A DNA stretch of 64,000 nt, taken from NCBI RefSeq assembly GCF_003033885.1, contig NZ_CP024081.1, forward strand, positions 4,363,819-4,427,818, read 5' to 3'. Source of the stretch: Pseudomonas rhizophila (GTDB taxonomy: Bacteria; Pseudomonadota; Gammaproteobacteria; Pseudomonadales; Pseudomonadaceae). A program made the translations under genes and the position numbers. Positions 51,388-61,682 of this stretch are shown here, piece after piece. The first letter of the stretch is position 1; the number at the start of each line of letters is the position of its first letter. The notes under the pieces are model-generated. The model made no database searches. It saw nothing but the letters and a program-made list of their open reading frames with translations, and had not been told where the DNA came from.

Positions 51388-54300
51388 GCCTGCACCTCCG
51401 CAGCCAGCGGCGGCTGTGCTTCGGGCAGGCAACCGGTCAATTGTTCGCGACGCATCATCTGGCCCATGGCGACACAGATCTTGCGCTCACCCTCGAAGGG
51501 ATCCCGAGCGTGGGCCACCAACATATTGTCCAGCATCACCATGTCACCCTTTTGCCAACTGAAACGTACCGCGCAGTCTTCATAAGCCTCGCCGATCACT
51601 TGCATCACTGCGTCTTCAATCACGCTGCCATCGCCGTAGTACACGTTGCGTGGCAAATGTCCGGGGCCGAACAGGCTGATCAGGTTGCTGCGCACTTCCG
51701 GCTCCAGGCAGGCGGTGTGGTGCAGTTGCACCTGGTTGAAGAACGACAGTTCCAAGGTCTCGGGATGCTCGACGATGGCCGGGCAGTGCTGGGCGATCCG
51801 CAGGTTGTCGGCCCCCAGCCATTCCCAGCGCATGCCCGACGCCAGGCATTGGCGCTCGACTTCCTCACGCTGTTCGGTCTTGAAGAAGTCCTGCCAGCGC
51901 ACATCCAGCTTGTCGGTGAAGTGCCGCACGTACAGCAGCCCCAGGGCCTTGAAGCGAGCGACGATGTCCTCGGGCAAGCGCGCCAGCACCTGCCGGCAAT
52001 CGACGATGGGCGTGCAACCGCCCCGCGGCGCCGGCGTTTCGCAATAGAACCACTGCTTGCGTGGCCACTGCGGCAGATGGGAGCTCTCGTTGTGGAAGAG
52101 AATCATGTGCTGTTCCGGGTACGGCGTGGAGTGGTAGATGTTCTTGCCGGACTTGTTTTTCGGCAGGTCACCGTAGGTCCCGTAGAGGTCGGGTTCGATG
52201 GCCTGGGCGAACTGTTCGAAAGCGCTGGCATCCGGCAGGTTGAAACCCCGGAACAGCAGGCCACCGTGGGTCAGCAGCTGTGCATTGATCCATTCCCGCG
52301 CTTGCAGCGCCCAGTGCACCGGGTCCAGGTCGCCGAGCAACGGCTCGATCACCAACGGCAAGGCTTGCCCGGCGCTGAGGGTGCGGGTCCGGACCTGCTC
52401 ATGGGCCACCTGGCTCACAGCGGTTGCACGGGTCTGCTTGAGCTTGCTCAATTTGGACTGCTTGCGCGCGCTGCGGGCCGTGGCTTCGTCGAGCGACGAA
52501 TTCGCCAGGGACGTTGCGCTGGCGTTGCCACCCTCAAGGCGCCACGACCAATTGTCCAGCGCTTGTCCCGGGGGCGAGACGATCTGCTCCAACAGGCTCT
52601 CGAAGCCTTGTTCGAGGCGCTGGATGGTCGGCTCGTGCAACACGCTGGTGCGATACACCCAGCGCACATTCAGGCCTTGATCTTCGTCCTCTTCGACAAA
52701 CACGGCGAGGTCGAACTTGCTGCTTTCCTGGCGTGATACCAGGTGTTCCACCTCAAGGTCCGGCAGGCTGGCATTGCCGCTGGGGGTGTTCTGCATGACG
52801 AACAGCACCTGGACCAGGGGATTGACCCCTGGTGTACGCGGCGGTTGCAGTTCCTCGACCAGTTTGTCAAACGGCACCTGCTGGTGCTGGAACGCCGACA
52901 GGCAATCCTCGCGCAAGCGTTGCAGACGGGCGTCAAAGCTTTCGCCCTCGCTCAGGCGGGCACGGATCGGCAGCACGTTGACGAAGAAGCCAATGAGATG
53001 CTCCAGGGCCGGATGTTCGCGGTTGGCCAGGTCGGTGCCGACGATAAAGTCGTTGGTCCCGGTGGCCCGTTGCAACAGGCTGTTGAAGGCATTGAGCAGG
53101 ACCATGAACAGCGTCGCCCGCTGCTGTTGAGCATAGGCCTTGAGCACCTGGGCCTGGGCCGGTGTGAAGCGTTGTTCCAGGGCCGCCCCCTGATAGTCGG
53201 GACGCGCCGGGCGTGGCTGGTCAAGCGGTAGCGGGATCAGCGTTGGCGCGCCGTCGAGTTGGCGGCGCCAGTAGTCGATGGCCCGTGCCAGCAGGCGCTG
53301 TTGGGTTTCGCTGCGTTGCCAGTAGGCATAGTCGGCGAACTGGATCGGCAACACCGGCAGCACCGGTGTCGAACCGCTGGTACGAGCCTGGTACCCGACG
53401 ATCAGCTCCTGCATGAGGATGCCCATGGACCACGCATCGGTGGCGATATGATGCAGCACCAATTGCAGCACATGATCGACGGCGCCCAGGCGCAGCAGAC
53501 TGGCGCGCAACATCGGCGCCTGTTGCAGATCGAACGGGCGTGCCGCCTGTTCATCAATCAAGCGTTGCAGGGTTTGCGCTTGTTCCTCGTGGTCGAGGTG
53601 ACTCAGCTCGGTCGGCGTCAGGTCAACCCGCGGTGCCGGGCTGATGACCTGGCAAGGCTGGTCGCCGTGGAGATGGAACGCCGTGCGCAAGGACTCATGG
53701 CGTTCGAACACGGCCTGCAACGCCGCTTGCAGCGCTGCGACGTCCAGCGCACCACGCAGCCTGATGGCGGTGGTCATGTTGTAGGCGGCGCTGGGGCCTT
53801 CGAAGCGATCCAGGAACCACAACCGTTGCTGGCTGTAGGACAGCGGCAATGGCTGGTTGCGTGGCGCCAGGGCAATCTCGCTGTTGCCGTCGGCCTCGGT
53901 CTGGGCGTCGCGTTGCTGATCGACCGCTTCGGCCAATTGTTCCAGGGTGCCACGCTCGAACAGCGTGCGCAGCGGCAGGTTCACGTTCAACCGTCGGCGA
54001 ATCCTCGACAACACCTGGGTGGCCAGCAACGAGTGACCGCCGATGGCGAAGAAGTCGTCGTGCACACCGACGGTGTCCAGGCCGAGAATTTCCTGCCACA
54101 GCTCGGCCAGGACCTGCTCGGTCGGCGTGCGCGGTGCCAAGCACTGCGCCTGCGCCGTTTCGTCCTGGGGCACACCCAGGGCGGCGAGGGCGCGACGGTC
54201 GACCTTGCCATTGGCGTTCAGCGGCAATTGCGCAAGGGCCAGCCAACGGGCTGGAACCATGTAGCTTGCCAGCTGCTGGCCCAGGTAAGCGCTCAAGACC

Positions 54301-57300
54301 TGTTGCGCGGACTCGCCGCCCAGGTTGGCCGTGTCGTCGAGCACATACCAGGCCACCAGTTGCAACGCCCCGCGGGCGTCGGGCAGTGCCAGCACCGCCG
54401 CGCTGTCCACCGCTGGGTGTTGCATCAGGCGGTTTTCGATCTCGCCCAGTTCGATGCGGTGGCCACGAATCTTCACTTGCTGGTCGCGCCGCCCGAGGTA
54501 TTCGATCACGCCATCGGCGCGCATCCGGCCGATATCACCGCTGCGATACAGCCGCGCATCGGCCTGGAACGGGTGCGGAACAAAGGCTTCGCGGGTGCGT
54601 TGCGGGTCGCGCAGGTAGCCGCGACCGACGCCGACACCACCGATGCACAATTCGCCGGGTACACCGACAGGGACCAGGCGCAGCGCCGAGTCGAGAACGA
54701 ACACCTGGTTATTGGCGGTCGGCTTGCCGATGGGCATGTGCAGGCAGTCGTCGGCGGGCGCTTCGGTGATGGGGTAGAAGGCAACGTCGTCCGAGCATTC
54801 GGCGGGACCGTAGGCGTTCATCAACGGGATCGCCGGGAAGCGGGCGAACCAGTCCCGCGCCAGGGCCGGCGGCAATGCCTCACCGGTGGGCAGGAGCCAG
54901 CGCAGGCTCGCCAAGGTGTGGTGCGCCTGGCTTTCCTGGAGCATGCCGCGAATCAGCGCCGGCACGGTTTCCAGCAGTGTCAGTTGCTGCTCTTGAACCG
55001 CATCGAGCAGAGCCACAGGGTCGTGGGCCTGGGCATCGGGAAGGATGTGCACGGTGGCGCCGAACAGCGGCGCGGCGAGGAACTGCCACACGCTGATATC
55101 GAACGCCGCCGAAGCCGTCTGGGCAATCCGGTCGTGCTCACCCAGGCCCAGGCTCGGGACCTTGCCGAACATGTTGTTGAGCATCCCGCGTTGTTCAACC
55201 ATCACGCCTTTTGGCGTGCCGGTGGAACCCGAGGTGAAGATCACGTAGGCCAGTTGATCCGGGTTGTGCGCATAGGTGACCGGCGGCTGTTCGCGGCCTT
55301 GCCAGAGCGCTTGGGCGATCAGGCAGGTGGGTTGCTGGCGCATCTGCGGCAGGACGTAGTCCAGCGTCGAGCTTGCGTGCTCGCAGACCAGCAACAGCGG
55401 TGCTTCGCCCAGGTCCAGCAGCTCCGCCAGACGAGCATGGGGCTGTTGGATGTCCAGGGCCTGGAACGCCGCGCCGACCTTGAGCGTGGCGATCATCATC
55501 GTCAGCAAGGCCAGGCCTCGCTCAGCGAACAGCGCCACCAGGGTTTCCGGGCCGGCACCGGCCGCTTGCAGCGCATGGGCGATGCTGTTGGCGCGGCGGT
55601 CCAGTTCGGCGTAGGTCAGCGATTGCCCCTGGCATACGGCAGCGAGGTGTTGCGCACGGTTGCGAACTTGTTCGGCGAACAGCGCCGCATAGCCGCGCTC
55701 CAGCGGGAAGTCGACGTCGCTGCGGTTGCAGTCGATCTGCAACTGCCGGCGTTCCGCCTCGGGCAGCATGTGCAGGCTGCCCAGTGGCGCTTGCGGCGTC
55801 TCCAGCATGCCCGAAAGCAGCTGCACCAGATGGCCGAGCATGCGCTGCACGGTGTCAGTGCTGAAACGCATGCTGTCGTAGGACAGGCGAATGCCCAGGC
55901 GGTCGCCGGGGTACAGCACCACCGTCATCGGGAAGTTGGTGTGCACCCGGTCTTCATAGATGTCGATGCTGAAGGCATCCAGTTTCACGCTGCTGATATC
56001 CAGCGGCGCGTTCTCGAACACCACCAGGCTGTCGAACAACTGCTGGCCGCGCGGCACTTGGCTGCAACGCTGGATGTCCACCAGCGAAGCGCTTTCGTGT
56101 TCGCGCAATTGCGCGTTGTGGGACAGCAGCGCCTGCAACCAGTCGGCCACTGGCACCTCGGGATCGACATCGATGCGCAGAGGCAAGCTGTTGATGAACA
56201 GCCCGACCATTTCTTCTACGCCGGCAAGGTCAGTCGGGCGGCCGGCGACGGTCACGCCGAACAGCACATCGCGGTTGCCGCTGTAGCGCGACAGCAACAG
56301 CGCCCAGGCGCCCTGGATCCAGGTGTTGGGGGTCAGTTGGTATTGCTGGCACAGCTGCTGCAGCCGCTGGGTCTGGGCGATGCTCAGGGTCTGGTCGAAA
56401 TCGCCAACCTGTTCCGGTGCCTGCTCCGGACGCGCCACGGGGCTGTCCACATGCAGCGGTGTCGGTTCGCTGAAACCGGCCATTTCGGCCTGCCAGAACG
56501 CATGGGCGGCGGCCATGTCATGGCGTTCCAGCCAGCTCATGTAGCCGCGGAAGGAGCGCAGGCGTGGACGGGCCACCGGCTCCTGGCGCACGATGGCCTG
56601 ATAGATCGCCAGCAGGTCTTCCATCAGCAGGCCGAAGCACCAGGCGTCGGTCAGGATGTGGTGGAAACTGCGCACCACGGCGAAGCGTCGCTCATCGAGT
56701 TGGAACACCCGCAGGTGGGTCAGCGGCGCACAGGCCATGTCGAAACCTTGCAGGCGCTGTGCTTCGAGGGCCTGGTCCATCGCCAGGCGCTGCTGTTCTT
56801 CATCGAGGTGGCGCAGGTCCTGCCAGTCGAACGCCCGATGAGTTTGGCGGTATACGCATTGCAGCGGCTCATGATCGTCCTGCCACCAGAAGGCAGTGCG
56901 CATCATGGGGTGGCGCTCAAGGAACAACTGCCAGGCCGCTTCCATCGCCGGGCGCTGCAGTACCCCGTCCCAGCTGTAGCGTTGCTGCATCAGGTAGATG
57001 CCGCTGTGGGGTTGCAGCAGGGTGTGCAACAGCATGCCCTGTTGCATGGACGACAGCGGGTAGACGTCTTCGATGTTCGCCCAGTCCAGCGGTTCGGATG
57101 CCAGGGTTTTCGCTTGCTTGTGGCACAGCGCAAATGCCTGGCTGGCGGGGCGCAGGTCGGCTGCGCTGGCCAATCCGGCGAGTTCGTTCAAGCGTTGTGC
57201 AAGGCGCGGTGCCCAGTCGGCGGCGAGGGCGCCGTGGCTGCGCAGGTGCAGGCAATCGTCCTGCCACCAGGCGTCCAGGGTCAGCGGGCAAGGCGAAGCT

Positions 57301-60300
57301 GTCGCGGGGCTTGCGGCTTCGACCTGGGCCAGGATGCCACGCTCTTCGCGATGGCTGTCGAGGTTGCCCAGCCAGCGAATGGCCACCGATGCCGCCGGCA
57401 GATCACGCAGCGGTTCTTGCAGGTAGGTGTTGTCCGACAGGAAACGCAGGGCGCCATAGTCGACGCCGTGCTGCGGGTAGGCGCGCATTTGCGCGGTCAG
57501 GGCCTGCAAGCGTTGCAGCAGGCTGTCGCCTTCGGGCTGGAGGAAGTACGGCACCGCCAGGGCCAATGGTCCCATGATGCGTGCCGGGTCGAGGTCGGCC
57601 ACGGCAATCGGCGCATTTACCGGCAGACGCTCGGCGCTTGGACGGGCATCGTGCACGCTCAGCGCAACCAGGCCATTGCCGCACAGTTCACGGCACTGTT
57701 CGACCACGGCAGCGGCCAACAGGCTGTTCCAGTCCAGTTGCAGCACTTCGCCCAAACGCTTGAGCTCACCTGAGGTGGCGGCCGGCAGGGTCTGCTCGAC
57801 CACGCTGGCCGGCTGCTGGCTGTCCGGCAGTTGCAGCGTTTCCGTGCCGGCGTATTGCAGCCAGTGTTCCCAGGCGTCGTCCAGGGCATCGCCCTGTGCA
57901 TGGGCCTGCTGGTGCCGCGTCCACTGGGTGAAATCGCCACCGGTGTAGGACAGGCGCACCGGCCGCTGATAGCGCAGTTGCGCCAAGGCCAGGTTGAGGT
58001 CGGTCAGCAGCAGCGCCCAGGATGCCTCGTCCAGACACAGCGGATGAGCGGCCAGCAGCAGGGCGTGTTTGCCGTCCACCTCCAGCAGGCGGGCATGCAG
58101 GGTTTGGCCGGCGTCCAGTGCCAGCGCGTCTACACCGGTCTGGGCCAGGGCTTGCAGTTGCGCCGGGGCGCAGGTCTCCAGTTTCTCGATGGCGATGACC
58201 GGGGCCTTGGCCGCGACTAGTACCCGTTGCTGCCACTGGCCCTCCGGCAGGGCCTTGAGCGCCAGGCGCAAGGCCTGGTGGTGTTGCTGCAAGGCGCAGA
58301 TGGCCTGGGTCAGCAGCTCGCTATCGAGCGTCTGGCTCAGCGCCACGCAACGCCAGGTGGCGTGCAACGGCCCTTGTTGCAGGCGCGCCAGTTGCCCGGC
58401 GGCCAGCGGCAGGTCATAGCCATCGGCAATCTCGTGTGCCACGCCATGGCTGGCATCGGCGCCCAGCACCCGGGCGATATCGGCGATGGTGCGGTTCTCG
58501 AAGAGCTGGCGGGGCGTGAGTTTCAGCCCTTGCTGGTTGGCGCGGGCGATGATCTGCAAGTTGATGATCGAATCGCCGCCCAGGGCGAAGAAGTTGTCGT
58601 GCACGCCGACACGTTCCAGCTTCAGGACTTCCTGCCAGATGGCGGCCAGCTGCGCTTCGACTTCATTGCGCGGCGCGACATGGGTGGCGCTGTCGTCCGT
58701 GGGTTTTTGCGGGAGCGGCAAGCGCTGGACATCGACCTTGCCGTTGCGGGTCAGGGGCAGTTCGTCGAGGGTGATGAAGTGCGCCGGCACCATGTAGTCC
58801 GGCACCCGCGCACCCAGGTCGTTACGCAGTTTCGTGGCGGACAGCGACTGGCTGGCGACCAGGTAGGCCACCAGGCGCAAACTGCCGTCCAGTTCCACGG
58901 CACGGACCAGCGCCTGTTCGATCAGCGGCGACAGGCGCTTGAGTTGCGCTTCGACTTCGCCCAGCTCCAGGCGGTTGCCGCGGATCTTGACCTGACTGTC
59001 GACCCGACCGAGGAACGCCAGTTGGCCGTCCACTTGCCAGCGCACGCGGTCGCCAGTGCGATACCAGCGTTGCTGATCGGCGTCGAGATGGAAGCGTTCG
59101 GCGGTCAGGTCCGGGCGGTGCAGGTAACCCCGGGCCAGGGCGCCGTTGATCAGCAGTTCGCCGGATACCCCGGTGGGCACCAGGCGGCCGTTGGCATCGA
59201 CCACTTGCAGTTGACGGTTCGGCAGTGGCCGGCCGAGGGCGATGCTGCGCAGGCCCGCCGGCAACTCGGTGGCAATCGCCCCGACTGTCGCTTCGCTCGG
59301 CCCATAGTGGTTGAACACCCTGAGCCCTGGCGCCAGGCGGTTGACCTGTTCCAGCAGCGCCGGGCTGAGGGCGTCGCCGCCGAAGACCAGCAGGGCGCGG
59401 GGCAGCAGGCGGGCATCGGGCAACGCCTGCAACAGGCCGGCCAGATGACTTGGGGTGATCTTCAGCACATCCACCGGGTGTTGGTCGAAGAATTCGGCCA
59501 GTGCCAGGGGGCTGAAACCGCTGTCTTCATCCACCAGCAACAAGCTGGCGCCGCTGCACAGGGCGCCGAACAGTTGGGTGTGGCCCAGGTCGGCGGCGAT
59601 GCTGGACAGCAAGCCGTAGCGAGCCGCCGATGGCGGGTTGAGCACTGCGTGCACCGCCGTCAGGTAATCGACGATGGACTGGTGCTCGACCACCACGCCC
59701 TTGGGGGTGCCGGTGGAGCCCGAGGTGTAGATCACGTAGGCAGCATCGGTCGGGCTGTGGACCACGACCGGTGGCGTGTCTGGCTGGGAGGCGATGGCGT
59801 CGGTCTGTTCCGCCAACCACAGCGTCGGCGTGTGCTCGGCCAGGTCTTTGAGCAGGGGTGAAGCGGCGGCACCGATCAGCAGTGCGGCGCGGCTGTCCAC
59901 CAGCACGTCGGCCAGGCGCCCGGCAGGCTGCTTGAGGTCCAGCGGCAGATAGGCGGCGCCGGCCTTGAGGGTGGCCAGCAGGGCGATCACGAACTCGGCG
60001 CTGCGTTCCAGGGCCAGTGCCACCACGCTGTCGTGGCCGATGCCCTGGGCACGCAAATACTGGCTGAGGCGGTTGGCCTGCTGATCCAGTTCACGGTAAG
60101 TCAGGGCGCTCTGGCGGTCGCGCACCGCCAGCTGTTGCGGGTGGGCGGCCACCTGTTGTTCGAAGCGCTGGTGCAGGCACGTAGCGGCTACCGGCAGTTG
60201 TACACCACGGCCCTGCACGAGCAATTGCTGGCGTTCTTCAGGGCTCAGCCATTCAAGCTCGCTGACCCGGCACTGCGCGTGCGCCGTCATCGCCAACAGG

Positions 60301-61604
60301 ATCGCGCGCAATTGGGCCGACAACACCGCGACCTCGGCATCGCTGAAGCGACTGCGGTCGTAGCTGATCAGGTAGTGCAGTTGTTTGTCCGGCACCACGA
60401 TCAGCGACAACGGGAAGTGGTTGCGGCCTTGGGTGTGGGTGATGCCATCGACCTGCTGGTCGCTGCTCGGGGCACTGAAACTCAAGCCACCGGTGTCCTG
60501 GTTAAGTGCGTCGGTGACCGGGAAGTTCTCGAACACCAGGATCGAGTCGAACAGCGCCTGTTCAGCGGCGATGCGCGTCATCGACTTGAGTTTGCCCAGG
60601 GGCAGGTAGGCGTGGTGGCGCAGATCGCTGTTGGCTTGCTGCAAGTGTTGCAGCCAGTCCACCAGGGTCGGCTCGTCGGCCCATTGCACGCGCAGCGGCA
60701 AGGTATTGATGAACAGCCCGACGGTGCTGTCTACCGCCGCCAGGTTCTCCGGACGCCCGGCGACGGTGACGCCATAGACCACGTCGTCACGCCCGGCGTG
60801 TTGACCCAGCAGCAGTGCCCAGGCGCCCTGGATCAGCGTGTTGATGGTCAGGTCATGCTGACGGGCGAAGTGCGCCAATTGCTCGGTTTCGCTGGCGGCC
60901 AGCAGGCTTTCCCGTTCGGCGAACGGTGCCCCCGCAGGCGCTGGCTGGCGTACGGCGAAGCTGGGCAGTGGGGTCGGCTCGCTCACGTCCTGCAACTGTT
61001 CGCGCCAGAAGCTTTCGGTGGCGGCCATGTCCTGTTCCGCCAGCCAGGCGATGTAGTCTCGATAAGGGCGGGTTGGCGCCAAGTGGGCGGGGCGGCCATG
61101 GGCTTGTTCGTAGTACAGCGCCAGCCATTCCTGCACGGCGATGCCGACGCTCCAGCCGTCCATGAGGATGTGATGGAAGGTCCAGATCAGGTGCCAGCGC
61201 TCGGGGGCCAGGCGCACCAGGCACACGCGCATCAGCGGTGAGTCATTCAGCTCCAGGGGTTGCGCCCGCTGTTCCAGTGCCAACTGTTCGAGCGCGGCCT
61301 GCGGCTCGGCGCGGTCCTGCCAGTCCAGTTCAGTCAAGGGCAACTCAACGTCCTGTTGCACCACCTGATAGGCATCGTCCAGTTCTTCCCAGAGAAACGC
61401 ACTGCGCAGCACCGCGTGACGCTGCATCAGCGCCTGCCAGGCACCACGAAAAGCGCTCAATTGCAGCGGGCCGTTCATGTCCAGGCTCAACTGCTGGTAA
61501 TACACCCGCGAATCCGGTTCGTAGACGCTGTGGAACAACAGGCCGTGCTGGGTCGGCGAAAGGGAGTAGATGTCTTCGATGTTGTTCATGCTTGTTTGGT
61601 CCAT
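51384..61604 (-). CDS. NRPS: C-A(Asp)-T-degenerate C/E-C-A(Dab-like)-T-C-TauD
   Basis: The protein has about 3,400 residues; the frame begins with TTG at 61625, ATGs at 61604 and 61589 are likelier, and none has a clear ribosome site. C1 has HHILMDG (61155-61175). A1 has code D-L-T-K-V-G-H-V-G: Asp. T1 Ser is at 58569-58571. A degenerate C/E-like domain follows, its HH motif being HPLCLDE (about 58044). C2 has HHILTDA. A2 code D-I-W-E-L-T-A-D-D resembles that recalled for diaminobutyrate in PvdL. T2 Ser is at 54030-54032. C3 has HHIATDA. Last is a SyrP/TauD-type Fe(II)/2-oxoglutarate hydroxylase with HNE (52086-52094) and His (51510-51512). It builds the Asp-Dab part of a siderophore and beta-hydroxylates Asp. 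Confidence 0.9.
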   Translation of the reverse strand: MDQTSMNNIEDIYSLSPTQHGLLFHSVYEPDSRVYYQQLSLDMNGPLQLSAFRGAWQALMQRHAVLRSAFLWEELDDAYQVVQQDVELPLTELDWQDRAEPQAALEQLALEQRAQPLELNDSPLMRVCLVRLAPERWHLIWTFHHILMDGWSVGIAVQEWLALYYEQAHGRPAHLAPTRPYRDYIAWLAEQDMAATESFWREQLQDVSEPTPLPSFAVRQPAPAGAPFAERESLLAASETEQLAHFARQHDLTINTLIQGAWALLLGQHAGRDDVVYGVTVAGRPENLAAVDSTVGLFINTLPLRVQWADEPTLVDWLQHLQQANSDLRHHAYLPLGKLKSMTRIAAEQALFDSILVFENFPVTDALNQDTGGLSFSAPSSDQQVDGITHTQGRNHFPLSLIVVPDKQLHYLISYDRSRFSDAEVAVLSAQLRAILLAMTAHAQCRVSELEWLSPEERQQLLVQGRGVQLPVAATCLHQRFEQQVAAHPQQLAVRDRQSALTYRELDQQANRLSQYLRAQGIGHDSVVALALERSAEFVIALLATLKAGAAYLPLDLKQPAGRLADVLVDSRAALLIGAAASPLLKDLAEHTPTLWLAEQTDAIASQPDTPPVVVHSPTDAAYVIYTSGSTGTPKGVVVEHQSIVDYLTAVHAVLNPPSAARYGLLSSIAADLGHTQLFGALCSGASLLLVDEDSGFSPLALAEFFDQHPVDVLKITPSHLAGLLQALPDARLLPRALLVFGGDALSPALLEQVNRLAPGLRVFNHYGPSEATVGAIATELPAGLRSIALGRPLPNRQLQVVDANGRLVPTGVSGELLINGALARGYLHRPDLTAERFHLDADQQRWYRTGDRVRWQVDGQLAFLGRVDSQVKIRGNRLELGEVEAQLKRLSPLIEQALVRAVELDGSLRLVAYLVASQSLSATKLRNDLGARVPDYMVPAHFITLDELPLTRNGKVDVQRLPLPQKPTDDSATHVAPRNEVEAQLAAIWQEVLKLERVGVHDNFFALGGDSIINLQIIARANQQGLKLTPRQLFENRTIADIARVLGADASHGVAHEIADGYDLPLAAGQLARLQQGPLHATWRCVALSQTLDSELLTQAICALQQHHQALRLALKALPEGQWQQRVLVAAKAPVIAIEKLETCAPAQLQALAQTGVDALALDAGQTLHARLLEVDGKHALLLAAHPLCLDEASWALLLTDLNLALAQLRYQRPVRLSYTGGDFTQWTRHQQAHAQGDALDDAWEHWLQYAGTETLQLPDSQQPASVVEQTLPAATSGELKRLGEVLQLDWNSLLAAAVVEQCRELCGNGLVALSVHDARPSAERLPVNAPIAVADLDPARIMGPLALAVPYFLQPEGDSLLQRLQALTAQMRAYPQHGVDYGALRFLSDNTYLQEPLRDLPAASVAIRWLGNLDSHREERGILAQVEAASPATASPCPLTLDAWWQDDCLHLRSHGALAADWAPRLAQRLNELAGLASAADLRPASQAFALCHKQAKTLASEPLDWANIEDVYPLSSMQQGMLLHTLLQPHSGIYLMQQRYSWDGVLQRPAMEAAWQLFLERHPMMRTAFWWQDDHEPLQCVYRQTHRAFDWQDLRHLDEEQQRLAMDQALEAQRLQGFDMACAPLTHLRVFQLDERRFAVVRSFHHILTDAWCFGLLMEDLLAIYQAIVRQEPVARPRLRSFRGYMSWLERHDMAAAHAFWQAEMAGFSEPTPLHVDSPVARPEQAPEQVGDFDQTLSIAQTQRLQQLCQQYQLTPNTWIQGAWALLLSRYSGNRDVLFGVTVAGRPTDLAGVEEMVGLFINSLPLRIDVDPEVPVADWLQALLSHNAQLREHESASLVDIQRCSQVPRGQQLFDSLVVFENAPLDISSVKLDAFSIDIYEDRVHTNFPMTVVLYPGDRLGIRLSYDSMRFSTDTVQRMLGHLVQLLSGMLETPQAPLGSLHMLPEAERRQLQIDCNRSDVDFPLERGYAALFAEQVRNRAQHLAAVCQGQSLTYAELDRRANSIAHALQAAGAGPETLVALFAERGLALLTMMIATLKVGAAFQALDIQQPHARLAELLDLGEAPLLLVCEHASSTLDYVLPQMRQQPTCLIAQALWQGREQPPVTYAHNPDQLAYVIFTSGSTGTPKGVMVEQRGMLNNMFGKVPSLGLGEHDRIAQTASAAFDISVWQFLAAPLFGATVHILPDAQAHDPVALLDAVQEQQLTLLETVPALIRGMLQESQAHHTLASLRWLLPTGEALPPALARDWFARFPAIPLMNAYGPAECSDDVAFYPITEAPADDCLHMPIGKPTANNQVFVLDSALRLVPVGVPGELCIGGVGVGRGYLRDPQRTREAFVPHPFQADARLYRSGDIGRMRADGVIEYLGRRDQQVKIRGHRIELGEIENRLMQHPAVDSAAVLALPDARGALQLVAWYVLDDTANLGGESAQQVLSAYLGQQLASYMVPARWLALAQLPLNANGKVDRRALAALGVPQDETAQAQCLAPRTPTEQVLAELWQEILGLDTVGVHDDFFAIGGHSLLATQVLSRIRRRLNVNLPLRTLFERGTLEQLAEAVDQQRDAQTEADGNSEIALAPRNQPLPLSYSQQRLWFLDRFEGPSAAYNMTTAIRLRGALDVAALQAALQAVFERHESLRTAFHLHGDQPCQVISPAPRVDLTPTELSHLDHEEQAQTLQRLIDEQAARPFDLQQAPMLRASLLRLGAVDHVLQLVLHHIATDAWSMGILMQELIVGYQARTSGSTPVLPVLPIQFADYAYWQRSETQQRLLARAIDYWRRQLDGAPTLIPLPLDQPRPARPDYQGAALEQRFTPAQAQVLKAYAQQQRATLFMVLLNAFNSLLQRATGTNDFIVGTDLANREHPALEHLIGFFVNVLPIRARLSEGESFDARLQRLREDCLSAFQHQQVPFDKLVEELQPPRTPGVNPLVQVLFVMQNTPSGNASLPDLEVEHLVSRQESSKFDLAVFVEEDEDQGLNVRWVYRTSVLHEPTIQRLEQGFESLLEQIVSPPGQALDNWSWRLEGGNASATSLANSSLDEATARSARKQSKLSKLKQTRATAVSQVAHEQVRTRTLSAGQALPLVIEPLLGDLDPVHWALQAREWINAQLLTHGGLLFRGFNLPDASAFEQFAQAIEPDLYGTYGDLPKNKSGKNIYHSTPYPEQHMILFHNESSHLPQWPRKQWFYCETPAPRGGCTPIVDCRQVLARLPEDIVARFKALGLLYVRHFTDKLDVRWQDFFKTEQREEVERQCLASGMRWEWLGADNLRIAQHCPAIVEHPETLELSFFNQVQLHHTACLEPEVRSNLISLFGPGHLPRNVYYGDGSVIEDAVMQVIGEAYEDCAVRFSWQKGDMVMLDNMLVAHARDPFEGERKICVAMGQMMRREQLTGCLPEAQPPLAAEVQA

Positions 61605-61682
61605 TTCAAAGTCTTGAAAACTCAAGTGAGTCGATCAGGGCGCCGCGCCGGTCCGAGACCTGCGCGGGCGCGGCGTCGCTCG

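Noticed and set aside
53259..57773. A 1504-codon plus-strand open frame antisense to the large NRPS
   Set aside because: It lacks any recognisable domain, is rich in Gln, Arg and His from reversed GC-biased codons, and lies wholly opposite well-conserved NRPS motifs.
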